In this document: piece by piece, positions 16,429 to 24,878 of the stretch
Numbering within the stretch: the stretch's first letter is position 1
How the letters are laid out: every line of letters begins with the position of its first letter
NCBI GenBank assembly: GCA_017410195.1
Contig: JAFQRF010000011.1
Location: forward strand, 1 to 33,379
Source of the DNA: Clostridia bacterium
GTDB taxonomy: Bacteria > Bacillota > Clostridia > Oscillospirales > Acutalibacteraceae
Direction: 5' to 3'
Length of the DNA stretch: 33,379 nt
Position numbers and translations under genes: made by a program
Notes under the pieces: model-generated
Database searches by the model: none
What the model saw: the letters and a program-made list of their open reading frames with translations, nothing else
What the model was told of the DNA's origin: nothing

Positions 16429-19400
16429 ATGACTGTTCCTGAAAACACCCTGCAAAAAAAGCAATCGCTTTTCAAGCGGATTTTTGCAAACAATTCCTAC
16501 TGCTGGATTTCTTGTCTTTGCACCGTGGGAATTATGATTCTCGTTTACTACTGCTATGACCTTATTCCGTTCGGCGACAAAACAATTCTCCGAATGGATC
16601 TCTATCATCAGTACGGACCGCTTTTTGCTGAATTCTATGACAGAATCACAAACGGTCAAAGCCTGCTTTATTCATGGCAGACCGGTCTCGGTTCGCCGTT
16701 CCTCGGCAACTTCTTCAACTATCTGTCAAGCCCGAGTGCGATAATCATGCTGCTCCTCGGTCACAAGAATATGCCCGAAGCGATCGCCGGGATGATTCTT
16801 GTCAAGGCGGCGTTTTCCGCTGCATCGTTCACCTACTACCTCAAGCGTTCCCAAGGAAGGCACGACTACACAACTGCAGCATTCGGCATCCTTTATGCAA
16901 TGTGCGGTTACTTTGTCGCTTATTACTGGAATGTCATGTGGATTGATGCGATGGTCTATTTCCCCATGGTTGTTCTCGGCATCGAAATGATAATCAAACA
17001 CAGAAAGCCCAAAATTTATATTACATTCCTTGCGCTTACCCTTGTTTCAAGCTATTACATGGGCTACATGACCTGCATTTTCTCGGTCATTTATTTCATT
17101 GTTTACTATTTCTCATGCAACGATGCATCAAGCCTTCACGAATCAACGCCTTACACTCTTAACGACAAAGGTGAAAAGAAGTATACTTTCAAGAATAAGC
17201 TCAAGGGAAGCCTTTTTCTCAGAAGCGGATTTACCTTTGCTTTCTCAAGCTTTGCCGCAGCGGGACTTGTTGCTTTTGCACTGATTCCGACTTACTTTAT
17301 CCTTCAGAATTGCTCTGCAACATCAGGAACTTTCCCCTCGGAATTCAAATCATATTTCTCGATATTTGATTTCCTCGCAAACCATCTTGCAAGCGTTGAC
17401 CCGACCATCAGAAGCAGCGGCGAGGATGTTCTTCCCAATGTATATTGCGGCGTTGCGACACTTATGCTTGTTCCGATGTATTTCTTTACAAAATCAATTC
17501 CGCTCAAAGAAAAAATTGCGCATGTTTCAATTCTCGGAATCTTTTTCTTCAGCTTCAATACGAATTTTCTTAACTATATCTGGCACGGCTTCCACTATCC
17601 CAACGACCTGCCCTACCGCTTCTCATTCATGTATTCCTTCATTCTTCTTATGATTGCATACAAGACATTCACAAGGCTTCACGAATTCAGCGGCAGAGCA
17701 ATACTCGGCTCGGGATTTGCGGTTATCGGCTCAATAATCCTCATTGAAGAAATCGGTTCAAAGAATGTTGAAGAAATAACGGTTCTCATCAGCATTATTT
17801 TCATTGTCACGTACTGCCTTGTTTTTGCTCTTATGAGAGATAAAAAATACCAGCAGTCTGCAGTTGCCGTTCTTCTTCTTTGCTGCGTTATCGGCGAAAT
17901 CGCATGCGCAAATACTGACCGCTACAGCATGGATCAACCCAAGCAGAATTTCGTCGGCGACTACAGTGATTTCAGAGAACTCAAGGAACAGCTTGACGAG
18001 CATGACGGCGGCGACATGTACCGCATGGATCTTACCTATAACAGAGCGAGAATGGACCCTGCATGGTTTGGCTTCAACGGCGTTTCAACTTTCTCCTCGA
18101 TGGCTTATGAAAGACTCTCAAACACTCAGAGCGACCTCGGCATGTACGGCAACTATATCAACAGCTACTCCTATCATCTCCAGACTCCGGTATATAACAT
18201 GATGCACTCGATGAAATACGTTGTTGATAACAGCCAGTCCGTAACGGTTGAAACCGATTATTTCAACGAGCTGATGTCGGTCGGCAATTTCACGGCATAT
18301 GAAAGCAAGTATTATCTCCCCATCGGCTTCGGAGTTAACAACGAAACCGCAGACTGGATTACGGATATTACAAATCCTTTCATAGCTCAGGGAGATTGGT
18401 TTGAATACGCAACGGGCGTTTCGGACGTATTCGGCATGATGAACATTGACGAAGTTCAGTATTACAACATGGATGAAATCACATCCGGACTTGATACAGG
18501 CGATATTTATTACACAAAGACCGGCGCAGGCGAGGGTGAACTTACATTCATCCTTAAAACAGAAGAAACCAGACATTGCTATCTCTATGTAAAATCCAGC
18601 GACTTTGAGGAAATCTCAATCACCGCAAACGGCGAAGAACATACACAGTATGTTGACGAGCCTTATATCTACGACCTCGGCGTTATTTCTCCCGATGAAG
18701 AGGTAATCGTATTCATCAAGATTGAGGATTCCGAATACGGCTACATTGATTTCTACCCCTATTACGTTGACGATGCAAAGCTCAACGAAGGCTATGAAAT
18801 CCTCAAGAGCCGCAGCCTTGATGTCACTTCGTTTGAAGAAACCGAAATTCAGGGTATTGTAAACGTTGAAGAGGATTGCATGTTCTTCACTTCAATTCCC
18901 TACGATACCGGCTGGAGCGTAAAGGTTGACGGAGTTGAGCTTACGGATGAAGAAATCATCGCCCTTGTTGACTCATATCTCTGCTTCAATCTCAGCGCAG
19001 GAACTCACACAATTGAGTTGAGCTACATGCCCGACGGTCTGATCCTCGGCGTATGCGTATCGGCATTAACAGTCATTGCTCTCATTGCCGCTGCAATAAT
19101 CTTCAAAAAGCGCAGAGAAAAAGGCGTTCTTGCTCCGTTTGTTTACGTTCCTCCCTATGTTCCCGAAACCGATGAAAACGGTGAACCCGTAAGCGTTGAG
19201 CTTGACCTTCCCGAAGGCGAAAACGCAGACGGCGATAAAACGGATGAACCCGAAGAAACAAACGGCGAGTCCGCTGTTTCAGAAGAAACTGAATCTCCCG
19301 AAGATGAAGCTTTTAATTCTGAAGATGCTGCAGAAGAAACCGATACGGAAACTGCTGCGGAAGATACAGACGAAATTGCGGAGTCATCGGAAGAAATCTC

Positions 19401-19437
19401 TGAAAATGAATCCGAAGATAAAAATATAACGGAATAA
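16429..19437 (+). CDS. YfhO-family polytopic membrane protein with acidic C-terminal tail
   Basis: This 1002-residue protein matches the YfhO (GT-C-fold membrane glycosyltransferase) architecture. It begins with a first helix near residues 30-50, then the family signature DLYHQYGPLFAEFYDRI and YSWQTGLGSPFLGNFFNYLSSP, many transmembrane helices to about residue 480, and a large extracytoplasmic domain. A last helix follows near residues 868-892. B. subtilis and Listeria relatives take part in glycosylating lipoteichoic acid, so a cell-envelope polymer glycosylation role is plausible here. After the last helix is a basic KKRREK stop-transfer and then a roughly 100-residue tail (899-1002) dominated by Glu and Asp, not typical of the family. 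It is monocistronic with its own promoter and terminator. Confidence 0.86.
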   Translation: MTVPENTLQKKQSLFKRIFANNSYCWISCLCTVGIMILVYYCYDLIPFGDKTILRMDLYHQYGPLFAEFYDRITNGQSLLYSWQTGLGSPFLGNFFNYLSSPSAIIMLLLGHKNMPEAIAGMILVKAAFSAASFTYYLKRSQGRHDYTTAAFGILYAMCGYFVAYYWNVMWIDAMVYFPMVVLGIEMIIKHRKPKIYITFLALTLVSSYYMGYMTCIFSVIYFIVYYFSCNDASSLHESTPYTLNDKGEKKYTFKNKLKGSLFLRSGFTFAFSSFAAAGLVAFALIPTYFILQNCSATSGTFPSEFKSYFSIFDFLANHLASVDPTIRSSGEDVLPNVYCGVATLMLVPMYFFTKSIPLKEKIAHVSILGIFFFSFNTNFLNYIWHGFHYPNDLPYRFSFMYSFILLMIAYKTFTRLHEFSGRAILGSGFAVIGSIILIEEIGSKNVEEITVLISIIFIVTYCLVFALMRDKKYQQSAVAVLLLCCVIGEIACANTDRYSMDQPKQNFVGDYSDFRELKEQLDEHDGGDMYRMDLTYNRARMDPAWFGFNGVSTFSSMAYERLSNTQSDLGMYGNYINSYSYHLQTPVYNMMHSMKYVVDNSQSVTVETDYFNELMSVGNFTAYESKYYLPIGFGVNNETADWITDITNPFIAQGDWFEYATGVSDVFGMMNIDEVQYYNMDEITSGLDTGDIYYTKTGAGEGELTFILKTEETRHCYLYVKSSDFEEISITANGEEHTQYVDEPYIYDLGVISPDEEVIVFIKIEDSEYGYIDFYPYYVDDAKLNEGYEILKSRSLDVTSFEETEIQGIVNVEEDCMFFTSIPYDTGWSVKVDGVELTDEEIIALVDSYLCFNLSAGTHTIELSYMPDGLILGVCVSALTVIALIAAAIIFKKRREKGVLAPFVYVPPYVPETDENGEPVSVELDLPEGENADGDKTDEPEETNGESAVSEETESPEDEAFNSEDAAEETDTETAAEDTDEIAESSEEISENESEDKNITE

Positions 19438-19444
19438 AAAGATT

Positions 19445-19479
19445 AAACCGCTGAAGTTCATGTTGACCTTCAGCGGTTT
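19445..19479. terminator. Bidirectional intrinsic terminator
   Basis: AAACCGCTGAAG (19445-19456) is perfectly complementary to CTTCAGCGGTTT (19468-19479), with an 11-nt loop. T-rich tails exist on both sides (TTTTAAATTT on plus, and TTTAATCTTTTTATT on minus). It ends the YfhO-family gene on the plus strand and the convergent small membrane protein gene on the minus strand. Confidence 0.9.
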
Positions 19480-19484
19480 TAAAT

Positions 19485-19859
19485 TTATATAATTTCATCG
19501 GTAAGCCTTAAGATTTCATCAGCGACCTCTTTGCGGCGTTTGTTTGATACTGCAAGATAGACGGGATATGCCGCAGCGGCAACAACCATTCCTGCAATTC
19601 CGACTGCAATTCCGATTTCAAAAAGCTTATCTCCCCAAACCATAATGCAGCTCATTCCCGTTCCGAAAAGCATTGCACCGATAATACCGATAATAATTGA
19701 AACGGCTGTACCTGCCTTTGCAACGCTTTTATCAAGCTCTTTGATTCTGTCAAGCGTTGAAAGCTCTGTGGTTCGCGGCTCATACTTTTTTCGAATTTTT
19801 TTAGCAAAAATTTTTTCTGCAGATGAATAGCTGTAGTTAAATTTCTTTTCTTCCGACAT
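19485..19859 (-). CDS. Small two-helix membrane protein of unknown function
   Basis: This protein of about 124 residues has a charged N-terminal cytoplasmic segment (EKIFAKKIRKKYEPRT, then LDRIKELDKSV) and two hydrophobic helices (AGTAVSIIIGIIGAMLFGTGMSCIMV and IGIAVGIAGMVVAAAAYPVYLAV). A charged tail (SNKRRKEVADEILRLTDEII) completes it. I know of similar uncharacterised proteins in Clostridia but cannot assign a function. An upstream ATG at 19865 adds two residues. The ATG at 19859 is preferred because AGAGG lies 8 nt upstream of it, whereas the first ATG is only 2 nt away. It lies downstream of the two-component genes, separated by about 90 nt, and may be independent. Confidence 0.8.
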   Translation of the reverse strand: MSEEKKFNYSYSSAEKIFAKKIRKKYEPRTTELSTLDRIKELDKSVAKAGTAVSIIIGIIGAMLFGTGMSCIMVWGDKLFEIGIAVGIAGMVVAAAAYPVYLAVSNKRRKEVADEILRLTDEII

Positions 19860-19952
19860 AATCATAACCTCTTTTCTTTGTTATGAGGCTATAATAATCC
19901 AAATCTGTTATTGATTTAATATCATATTGTTTTGATTTTGTTAATCAACAAG

Positions 19953-21023
19953 TCAAAGATTATAAAGCTTGACGGTAAAAGTACTGCCGACTCCGAGTCG
20001 GCTTTCAACATATATTGAACCGCCGAGAATATCAACAACCTTTTTGACAAGAGCAAGACCGAGTCCGTTGCCTGCAGTTGAGTGCGATGAATCGCCCTGA
20101 TAGAATTTTTCAAAAATGTGTTTACCCGTTTTCTCGCTCATGCCGCAGCCCGTGTCCGTAACCTTAACAACAACAAAACTACCGTCGTTTTTTAACGAAA
20201 CGGAGATTCTTCCGCCTATGTCGGTAAATTTAACCGCATTCGAGAACAGATTGTTCCACACAAGCGAAAGAAGCTCCGAATCGGTATTGATTATGATATC
20301 GCTGTCAATATCCGTTTCTATCTCAAGTTCCTTTTTCTCCCACTCACTTTCAAACGAAAGCAGACATTCGCAAATCAGCTCACTGAGATTGCATTTCTTT
20401 AATGCAGGATAAATTTTTTGATTTTCAAGCTTATTGAGTTTCAGGATATTGGTTATCAGCTCCGACAGATGATGGGTTATCGAAATAATTGACTTGGCGT
20501 ATTCCTTACGCTTTTCTTCGGATAAATCGGGCTGTTCAAGAAGAGTTCCGTAATTTTGAAGAGCTGCCAGCGGAGTTTTTATTTCGTGCGAAACGGTTGC
20601 TATGAAATCGGTTCTCAGCGTTTCAATGCCCGAAAGCTCCTCCGTCATCTTGTTGATATCACGGATTATGGGATTGAATTCGTTCATGCTGGTCGGGTTT
20701 CTCGTCGGTCTTATCCGAACGGAAAAATCGCCCTTCATTATTCTTTCCGTTGCCTCAAGAATACGCTTGACGGGGCGTTCAATGGATATTTTTCTTCTGA
20801 TAATATCAACCATGGTGCATACAAATGCAAGAAAAACGGCATTCCAAAATGTAAAAAGAGCAGCTGCCGTTATGTTCTCTCTGGTATAAACCAGCCCCGT
20901 TGATGCTTGAAGCAAGCCGAGAAACAGGGTCATATTGCAGGTTAAGCAAAATGCCAGGACACCAAAAAACAGAGCAAAGCGGTAAATAAAGAACAAGAAT
21001 TTTTTACCCTTGCTTACTTTCAT
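19953..21023 (-). CDS. Sensor histidine kinase (HAMP-HisKA-HATPase)
   Basis: This 356-residue protein has two transmembrane helices (about 12-36 and 52-73) separated by a very short external loop. A HAMP domain with the P-type linker (ERPVKRILEATERIMKGDF) follows, then the H-box TVSHEIKTPLAAL with phospho-acceptor His146. The N-box is NNLFSNAVKF, G1 is DTGCGM, the F-box FEKFYQGD and G2 GNGLGLAL. It is a membrane histidine kinase that should phosphorylate the response regulator encoded just upstream. The ATG overlaps that gene's stop (ATGA). The missing extracellular sensor domain suggests sensing within the membrane or by a partner protein. The stimulus is unknown. Confidence 0.93.
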   Translation of the reverse strand: MKVSKGKKFLFFIYRFALFFGVLAFCLTCNMTLFLGLLQASTGLVYTRENITAAALFTFWNAVFLAFVCTMVDIIRRKISIERPVKRILEATERIMKGDFSVRIRPTRNPTSMNEFNPIIRDINKMTEELSGIETLRTDFIATVSHEIKTPLAALQNYGTLLEQPDLSEEKRKEYAKSIISITHHLSELITNILKLNKLENQKIYPALKKCNLSELICECLLSFESEWEKKELEIETDIDSDIIINTDSELLSLVWNNLFSNAVKFTDIGGRISVSLKNDGSFVVVKVTDTGCGMSEKTGKHIFEKFYQGDSSHSTAGNGLGLALVKKVVDILGGSIYVESRLGVGSTFTVKLYNL

Positions 21024-21694
21024 ATTTTAATCACCGCCTTATAGCCGAGGCCGTGGACGGTAACAATTTCAAATTCACTGCAGCAGGAAAACTTATCTCT
21101 GATTTTGGTCATATAAACATCAACCGTTCTTGTTCCCGAATTTGTATCAATATCCCAGAATTCATCCATAAGCTGAGAACGTGTAAATGTCTTTTTAGGA
21201 TATGACAAAAGCTTGAAAACAAGGTCAAATTCACGCACGGTAAGCTGAATTTCCTCGCCGTCATAATAGGCGGTATGCTCATCCGAATCAAGCATAAGCT
21301 TTCCGATTTCGAGCTTTCTGCTGCTTGCTATTTTTGCCCTTCTGAGAAGCGCACCTATACGCAGAACAAGCTCATCCAAATCAACAGGCTTCACAACATA
21401 GTCATCAATACCGACCGCATAGCCCATACGCTTTGACATAAAATCATCCCTTGCAGTCATAAAAAGAATGGGTATTTCTTTGTTGGTTTCTCTTACTGCA
21501 CGGGCAAATTCAAACCCGTCCGTTCCGGGCATCATAATATCCGAAATAATAAGATCAATCGTCTTTTCATAGAGAATATCATAAGCCTCGTTTGCATTAA
21601 AACTTCCGTAGGTTTCAAAGCCGTTTCTGTTAAGGTAAGCACAAACCGTGCGATTAAGCTCCGTATCATCTTCTACAACAAGTATTTTAGGCAA
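21020..21694 (-). CDS. OmpR/PhoB-family response regulator
   Basis: This 224-residue protein has a receiver domain with acidic pocket EDD (8-10), phospho-acceptor Asp52 in IISDIMMPG, Thr80 and Lys102. A winged-helix DNA-binding domain follows (LTVREFDLVFKLLSYPKKTFTRSQLMDEFWD, then RTVDVYMTKIRDKF and VHGLGYKA). The start is a TTG at 21694 with GGAGGTG placed 7 nt upstream. It forms an operon with the kinase gene, with overlapping codons. Targets are not evident. The adjacent membrane protein gene is a possible target by proximity only. Confidence 0.95.
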   Translation of the reverse strand: MPKILVVEDDTELNRTVCAYLNRNGFETYGSFNANEAYDILYEKTIDLIISDIMMPGTDGFEFARAVRETNKEIPILFMTARDDFMSKRMGYAVGIDDYVVKPVDLDELVLRIGALLRRAKIASSRKLEIGKLMLDSDEHTAYYDGEEIQLTVREFDLVFKLLSYPKKTFTRSQLMDEFWDIDTNSGTRTVDVYMTKIRDKFSCCSEFEIVTVHGLGYKAVIKI

Positions 21695-21759
21695 TTTACA
21701 ACACCTCCATAATAATATTTGATTATATTACATAAATGTTTATGAATTATTAAAATGAC

Positions 21760-21786
21760 AAACAGCCGAGAAAAATTCGGCTGTTT
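21760..21786 (-). terminator. Terminator hairpin after the ADP-ribosylglycohydrolase gene
   Basis: AAACAGCCGA (21760-21769) and TCGGCTGTTT (21777-21786) form a 10-bp stem with a 7-nt loop. On the minus strand it is followed by GTCATTTTAA. A second TCGGCTGTTTGT lies at 21810-21821 and could pair even better with 21758-21769, so competing structures are possible. Confidence 0.65.
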
Positions 21787-21824
21787 CAGCTTGTCGAAAA
21801 ACCTGTTTTTCGGCTGTTTGTAAA

Positions 21825-23195
21825 TTATTTAACATGCTCAATGGTTTTATCAACAGCCTTTTCGATATCAACCGTACCGACACCGAAAATCGATGTATGA
21901 ATCTTGCCGTTGACCGGCTTCTTCCAGTATTCGTCGATACCGTCAATTGAATTGCGCATTCCGAGAACCGAACCGACGGTTGCTCCGTTACAATCCGTAT
22001 CAAAAGCCATTCCGACAGAAATACAGATTGATTTTCCGAAATCACCTTCGCCGTAAAGAAGAGCGGCAACGACTATCATTGCGTTTGAAATCGTGTGGCA
22101 CCAGCCATGGTCGGTATGTTCATCATATGCAGCATGAATAATATCAAAGCATTCATCAACGGTAACGCCGTTTTTATACCCGTCAAGAATTTTCATTATA
22201 GCCTCATAAAGCCTTGAGGTTGAAGGAATCTCTGCAAGACCGCCGAGAATGATATCTTCAATATTATCCGTAACTGCGGCACAAGCAATCATTGCAGACG
22301 CAAACATTTCGCCGTAAATTCCGTTTTTGACGTGAGAAATCCTTGCATCGTTGAATGCCATTTTTGCAGCTTCTTCGGGCTTACCGGGATTTATATATCC
22401 GAAGTAATCTCCTCTTATCTGTGCGCCTATCCATTCACGGCAAACATTCTTATACACAGCTGAAGCGGGAGGCTGAATGCAGTTCATAAAGTTGACAAAA
22501 GCAATTCTTTCAGCGGTAAAATACGAATAAACCGACTGATATTTCATCCAGGCAACAGAAACATCCTCGCTGTCAAAGTTTCTTCCGCATTCCTCAACAA
22601 TTTTCTGCGCAAGCACAACATAATTTGTGTCATCGTCAACGGGCATTCCGTCAACAGTATCGGCATATGCCTTGTTTTTCAAAGAGAATTTATAATGCGA
22701 GCAGACTTCATCAGTAATATCCGTGCTGAGAATATATCTGTGCATAGGATAGTTGCCTATTTCTTTAAGAAGAGGGATGAATTCATCGCTTCTGATGCCT
22801 TCAACCGGCTTCCCGAGAAGGCAGCCGCATGCCCTGCCCATCCACGCACCGTAAATCTTTTTACGCAAAGCTTCGGTATCGGGTATATTTTTCTTGAATT
22901 GATGTGAAGCTCTCAAAGCTCTGATTTCATTAAGAGTTGACGGCTCGTTGTACTTATAACCGGGCTGCATATCTGCATTAATTACCATTTCAAAAATAAT
23001 GTCGCTCAATCGTGTTTTATATTCACTCGGTTCGAGTGCGGCAACCGACTCGAAAAGTCCTTTATATTTTTCGACATCAAGACCCTCTTCAATTGACTGC
23101 TTGTATTCAGCCATCATGTCCTGAGGATACCTGTTGAGACCGTCGATATTGTTATAATCAATTTTAATTTCAGTATTATAGTTTTTCGCAAACAT
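21825..23195 (-). CDS. ADP-ribosylglycohydrolase-family protein with N-terminal extension
   Basis: The C-terminal roughly 340 residues match the ADP-ribosylglycohydrolase (DraG/ARH-like) fold. The domain begins RKKIYGAWMGRACGCLLGKPVEGI. Metal-site motifs are GMPVDDDTNYV and, late, FDTDCNGATVGSVLGM. The first roughly 110 residues are an unassigned extension. Family members remove ADP-ribose from proteins or small molecules, though many clostridial ones have unknown substrates. I place the start at the ATG at 23195, with AGAGG 8 nt upstream. A GTG at 23204 would overlap that site. It is divergent from the flavoprotein operon and sits upstream of the two-component genes. No partner toxin or ADP-ribosyltransferase is seen nearby. 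Confidence 0.87.
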   Translation of the reverse strand: MFAKNYNTEIKIDYNNIDGLNRYPQDMMAEYKQSIEEGLDVEKYKGLFESVAALEPSEYKTRLSDIIFEMVINADMQPGYKYNEPSTLNEIRALRASHQFKKNIPDTEALRKKIYGAWMGRACGCLLGKPVEGIRSDEFIPLLKEIGNYPMHRYILSTDITDEVCSHYKFSLKNKAYADTVDGMPVDDDTNYVVLAQKIVEECGRNFDSEDVSVAWMKYQSVYSYFTAERIAFVNFMNCIQPPASAVYKNVCREWIGAQIRGDYFGYINPGKPEEAAKMAFNDARISHVKNGIYGEMFASAMIACAAVTDNIEDIILGGLAEIPSTSRLYEAIMKILDGYKNGVTVDECFDIIHAAYDEHTDHGWCHTISNAMIVVAALLYGEGDFGKSICISVGMAFDTDCNGATVGSVLGMRNSIDGIDEYWKKPVNGKIHTSIFGVGTVDIEKAVDKTIEHVK

Positions 23196-23255
23196 TTCAC
23201 TCACCTCTTTATTTATGATATCACACCAAAATAAAAATGAAAAGCTTTTTTTATA

Positions 23256-23285
23256 TTGACTTTGCCTTGTTACATGATATATACT
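23256..23285 (+). promoter_or_regulatory. Promoter of the flavoprotein/reductase operon
   Basis: TTGACT (23256-23261) is followed after 18 nt by TATACT (23280-23285). GGAGG at 23309-23313 lies 7 nt before the ATG at 23321. Both hexamers match sigma-A consensus well. Confidence 0.75.
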
Positions 23286-23320
23286 TTATATGTAAAATTC
23301 ATTGAGACGGAGGTCAGCTG

Positions 23321-24877
23321 ATGAAAAAATATGATGTAATAATTATTGGCGCAGGCAACGGCGGTCTTGCCGCAGCGGCAACCTGCGCAAAAGCAGGTCT
23401 TTCAACACTCCTGCTTGAAAGACACAACATTCCCGGCGGCTCGGCATCTTCATTCGTAAGAGGCAGATTTGAGTTTGAGCCTTCTCTGCACGAGCTTGCA
23501 GGTGTCGGTTCATCCGAAACAGAAGTAGGTTCAATCGAGGATATGTTTATCCGCATGGGCGGTGACGTTCAGTGGCACACACACGATTCAACCTTCCGCC
23601 TCGTTGTACCCGCAAAAGAGGGAGATAAAGATACCTTTATCAACGAAGACGGCGTTGAGGTCACCGTTGATGCAAGAATGCCCGTAGGCTTCCGCAACTT
23701 TGCGAAGAAGCTTAATGAAATTGTTCCCGGTTCATACGACAGCTGCATGGCTGCATTTGACCTTTCAACAAGAATGTTCAAGGCGTTCGAATGCCTTGAC
23801 GATCCTTCGAAGCTTCCCGGCTCACTCAAGGATGTTCCCGATATCATGAGAATGACATCACACACCATGAAAGAAGCCCTTGATACTCTCGGAATGCCCA
23901 AAAAGGCTCAGGATATCTTCAACACATACTGGTGCTACATGGGTTCACCCGCATCTCAGTTTGACTTTCTTTACTATATGTGCGTTCTTCACAGCTACGT
24001 CAAGAATGGCACGGGCATCCCCCATATGAGAAGCCACGAAATGAGCATGGCACTCGATAAGGTTATCCGCGACCATGACGGCGAAATCTGGTATAACTCC
24101 GAAGTAACAAAGGTTATCGTTAAAAACGGTAAACCCGCAGGCGTTGTTATCAACGGCGAAAAAGAGGTTTACGGAAAATATTTTATCTGCAACTCTTATC
24201 CATATGCCGTTTTTAAGGATTTGTTTGACAAGAATGATATTCCCGCAAAGCAGCTTAAAATGCTCAACGCAAGAAAGACAGCATGTTCGCTCACAACTGT
24301 TTATCTCGGCATGAACGTTACAAAAGAGCAGCTCGGAATAAAGGATTATTCAATATTCATCGCTCCCGACTCGGATTCGGATAAGCAATACGATGCGGCT
24401 CAGAATTACTTCAGCAACTACTGCATCATCAACTGTCTCAACGAAATCATTCCCGACTGCACACCTGAAGGCACCTGCCAGCTTTTCCTGACAACAATGA
24501 CCTTCGGCGACGTTATGAAGGATATTGAACCCAAGGATTACAAGAAGTTCAAGACAAAGATTGCAAAGGATATGATTGAAACCTGCGAAAGAGCGCTCAA
24601 CATTTCAATCACACCTTATATTGAAGAAATCGAAATTGCACTTCCGCCCACCTTTGCAAGATATCTCAACACTCCTCTCGGCACGCCCTACGGCTATATG
24701 CTTGAAAAATGGGACAGCATGCTCCCGAGAACAATCCAATATATGAGCGACCAGCCGTTTGATAATTTCTTCTTCTGCGGCGCATCTCAGGAGCGAGGCG
24801 ACGGCTACGGCTGCGCTTACTATACGGGCGAAAAAGCAGGCGGCATTGTCGTCAAAAAAATAAAGGGGGGCAAATAA
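23321..24877 (+). CDS. CrtI/phytoene-desaturase-like FAD-dependent oxidoreductase
   Basis: This 518-residue protein opens with a dinucleotide-binding fold YDVIIIGAGNGGLAAAATCA (GxGxxG at 10-15), an acidic LLLERHNIPGGSASSF and the long substrate domain typical of the CrtI/retinol-saturase/amine-oxidase clan. It ends with an FAD-closing segment FFFCGASQERGDGYGCAYYTGEKAGGIV. Relatives desaturate, saturate or isomerise polyene or isoprenoid substrates, so a hydrophobic substrate is likely but cannot be named. No phytoene synthase or other carotenoid gene lies nearby. It is followed 1 nt later by a 2Fe-2S reductase that probably supplies or removes electrons. No transmembrane helices are apparent. 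Confidence 0.85.
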   Translation: MKKYDVIIIGAGNGGLAAAATCAKAGLSTLLLERHNIPGGSASSFVRGRFEFEPSLHELAGVGSSETEVGSIEDMFIRMGGDVQWHTHDSTFRLVVPAKEGDKDTFINEDGVEVTVDARMPVGFRNFAKKLNEIVPGSYDSCMAAFDLSTRMFKAFECLDDPSKLPGSLKDVPDIMRMTSHTMKEALDTLGMPKKAQDIFNTYWCYMGSPASQFDFLYYMCVLHSYVKNGTGIPHMRSHEMSMALDKVIRDHDGEIWYNSEVTKVIVKNGKPAGVVINGEKEVYGKYFICNSYPYAVFKDLFDKNDIPAKQLKMLNARKTACSLTTVYLGMNVTKEQLGIKDYSIFIAPDSDSDKQYDAAQNYFSNYCIINCLNEIIPDCTPEGTCQLFLTTMTFGDVMKDIEPKDYKKFKTKIAKDMIETCERALNISITPYIEEIEIALPPTFARYLNTPLGTPYGYMLEKWDSMLPRTIQYMSDQPFDNFFFCGASQERGDGYGCAYYTGEKAGGIVVKKIKGGK

Positions 24878-24878
24878 T

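Noticed and set aside
18118-18576. Minus-strand open frame (152 codons) inside the YfhO-family gene
   Set aside because: It lies wholly within a long, motif-supported coding sequence on the other strand and has no promoter or ribosome binding site.
21020-23195. ADP-ribosylglycohydrolase plus two-component genes as a toxin-antitoxin or defence module
   Set aside because: No ADP-ribosyltransferase, DarT-like toxin, nuclease or NADase is adjacent. A hairpin separates the genes, and the two-component pair is ordinary.
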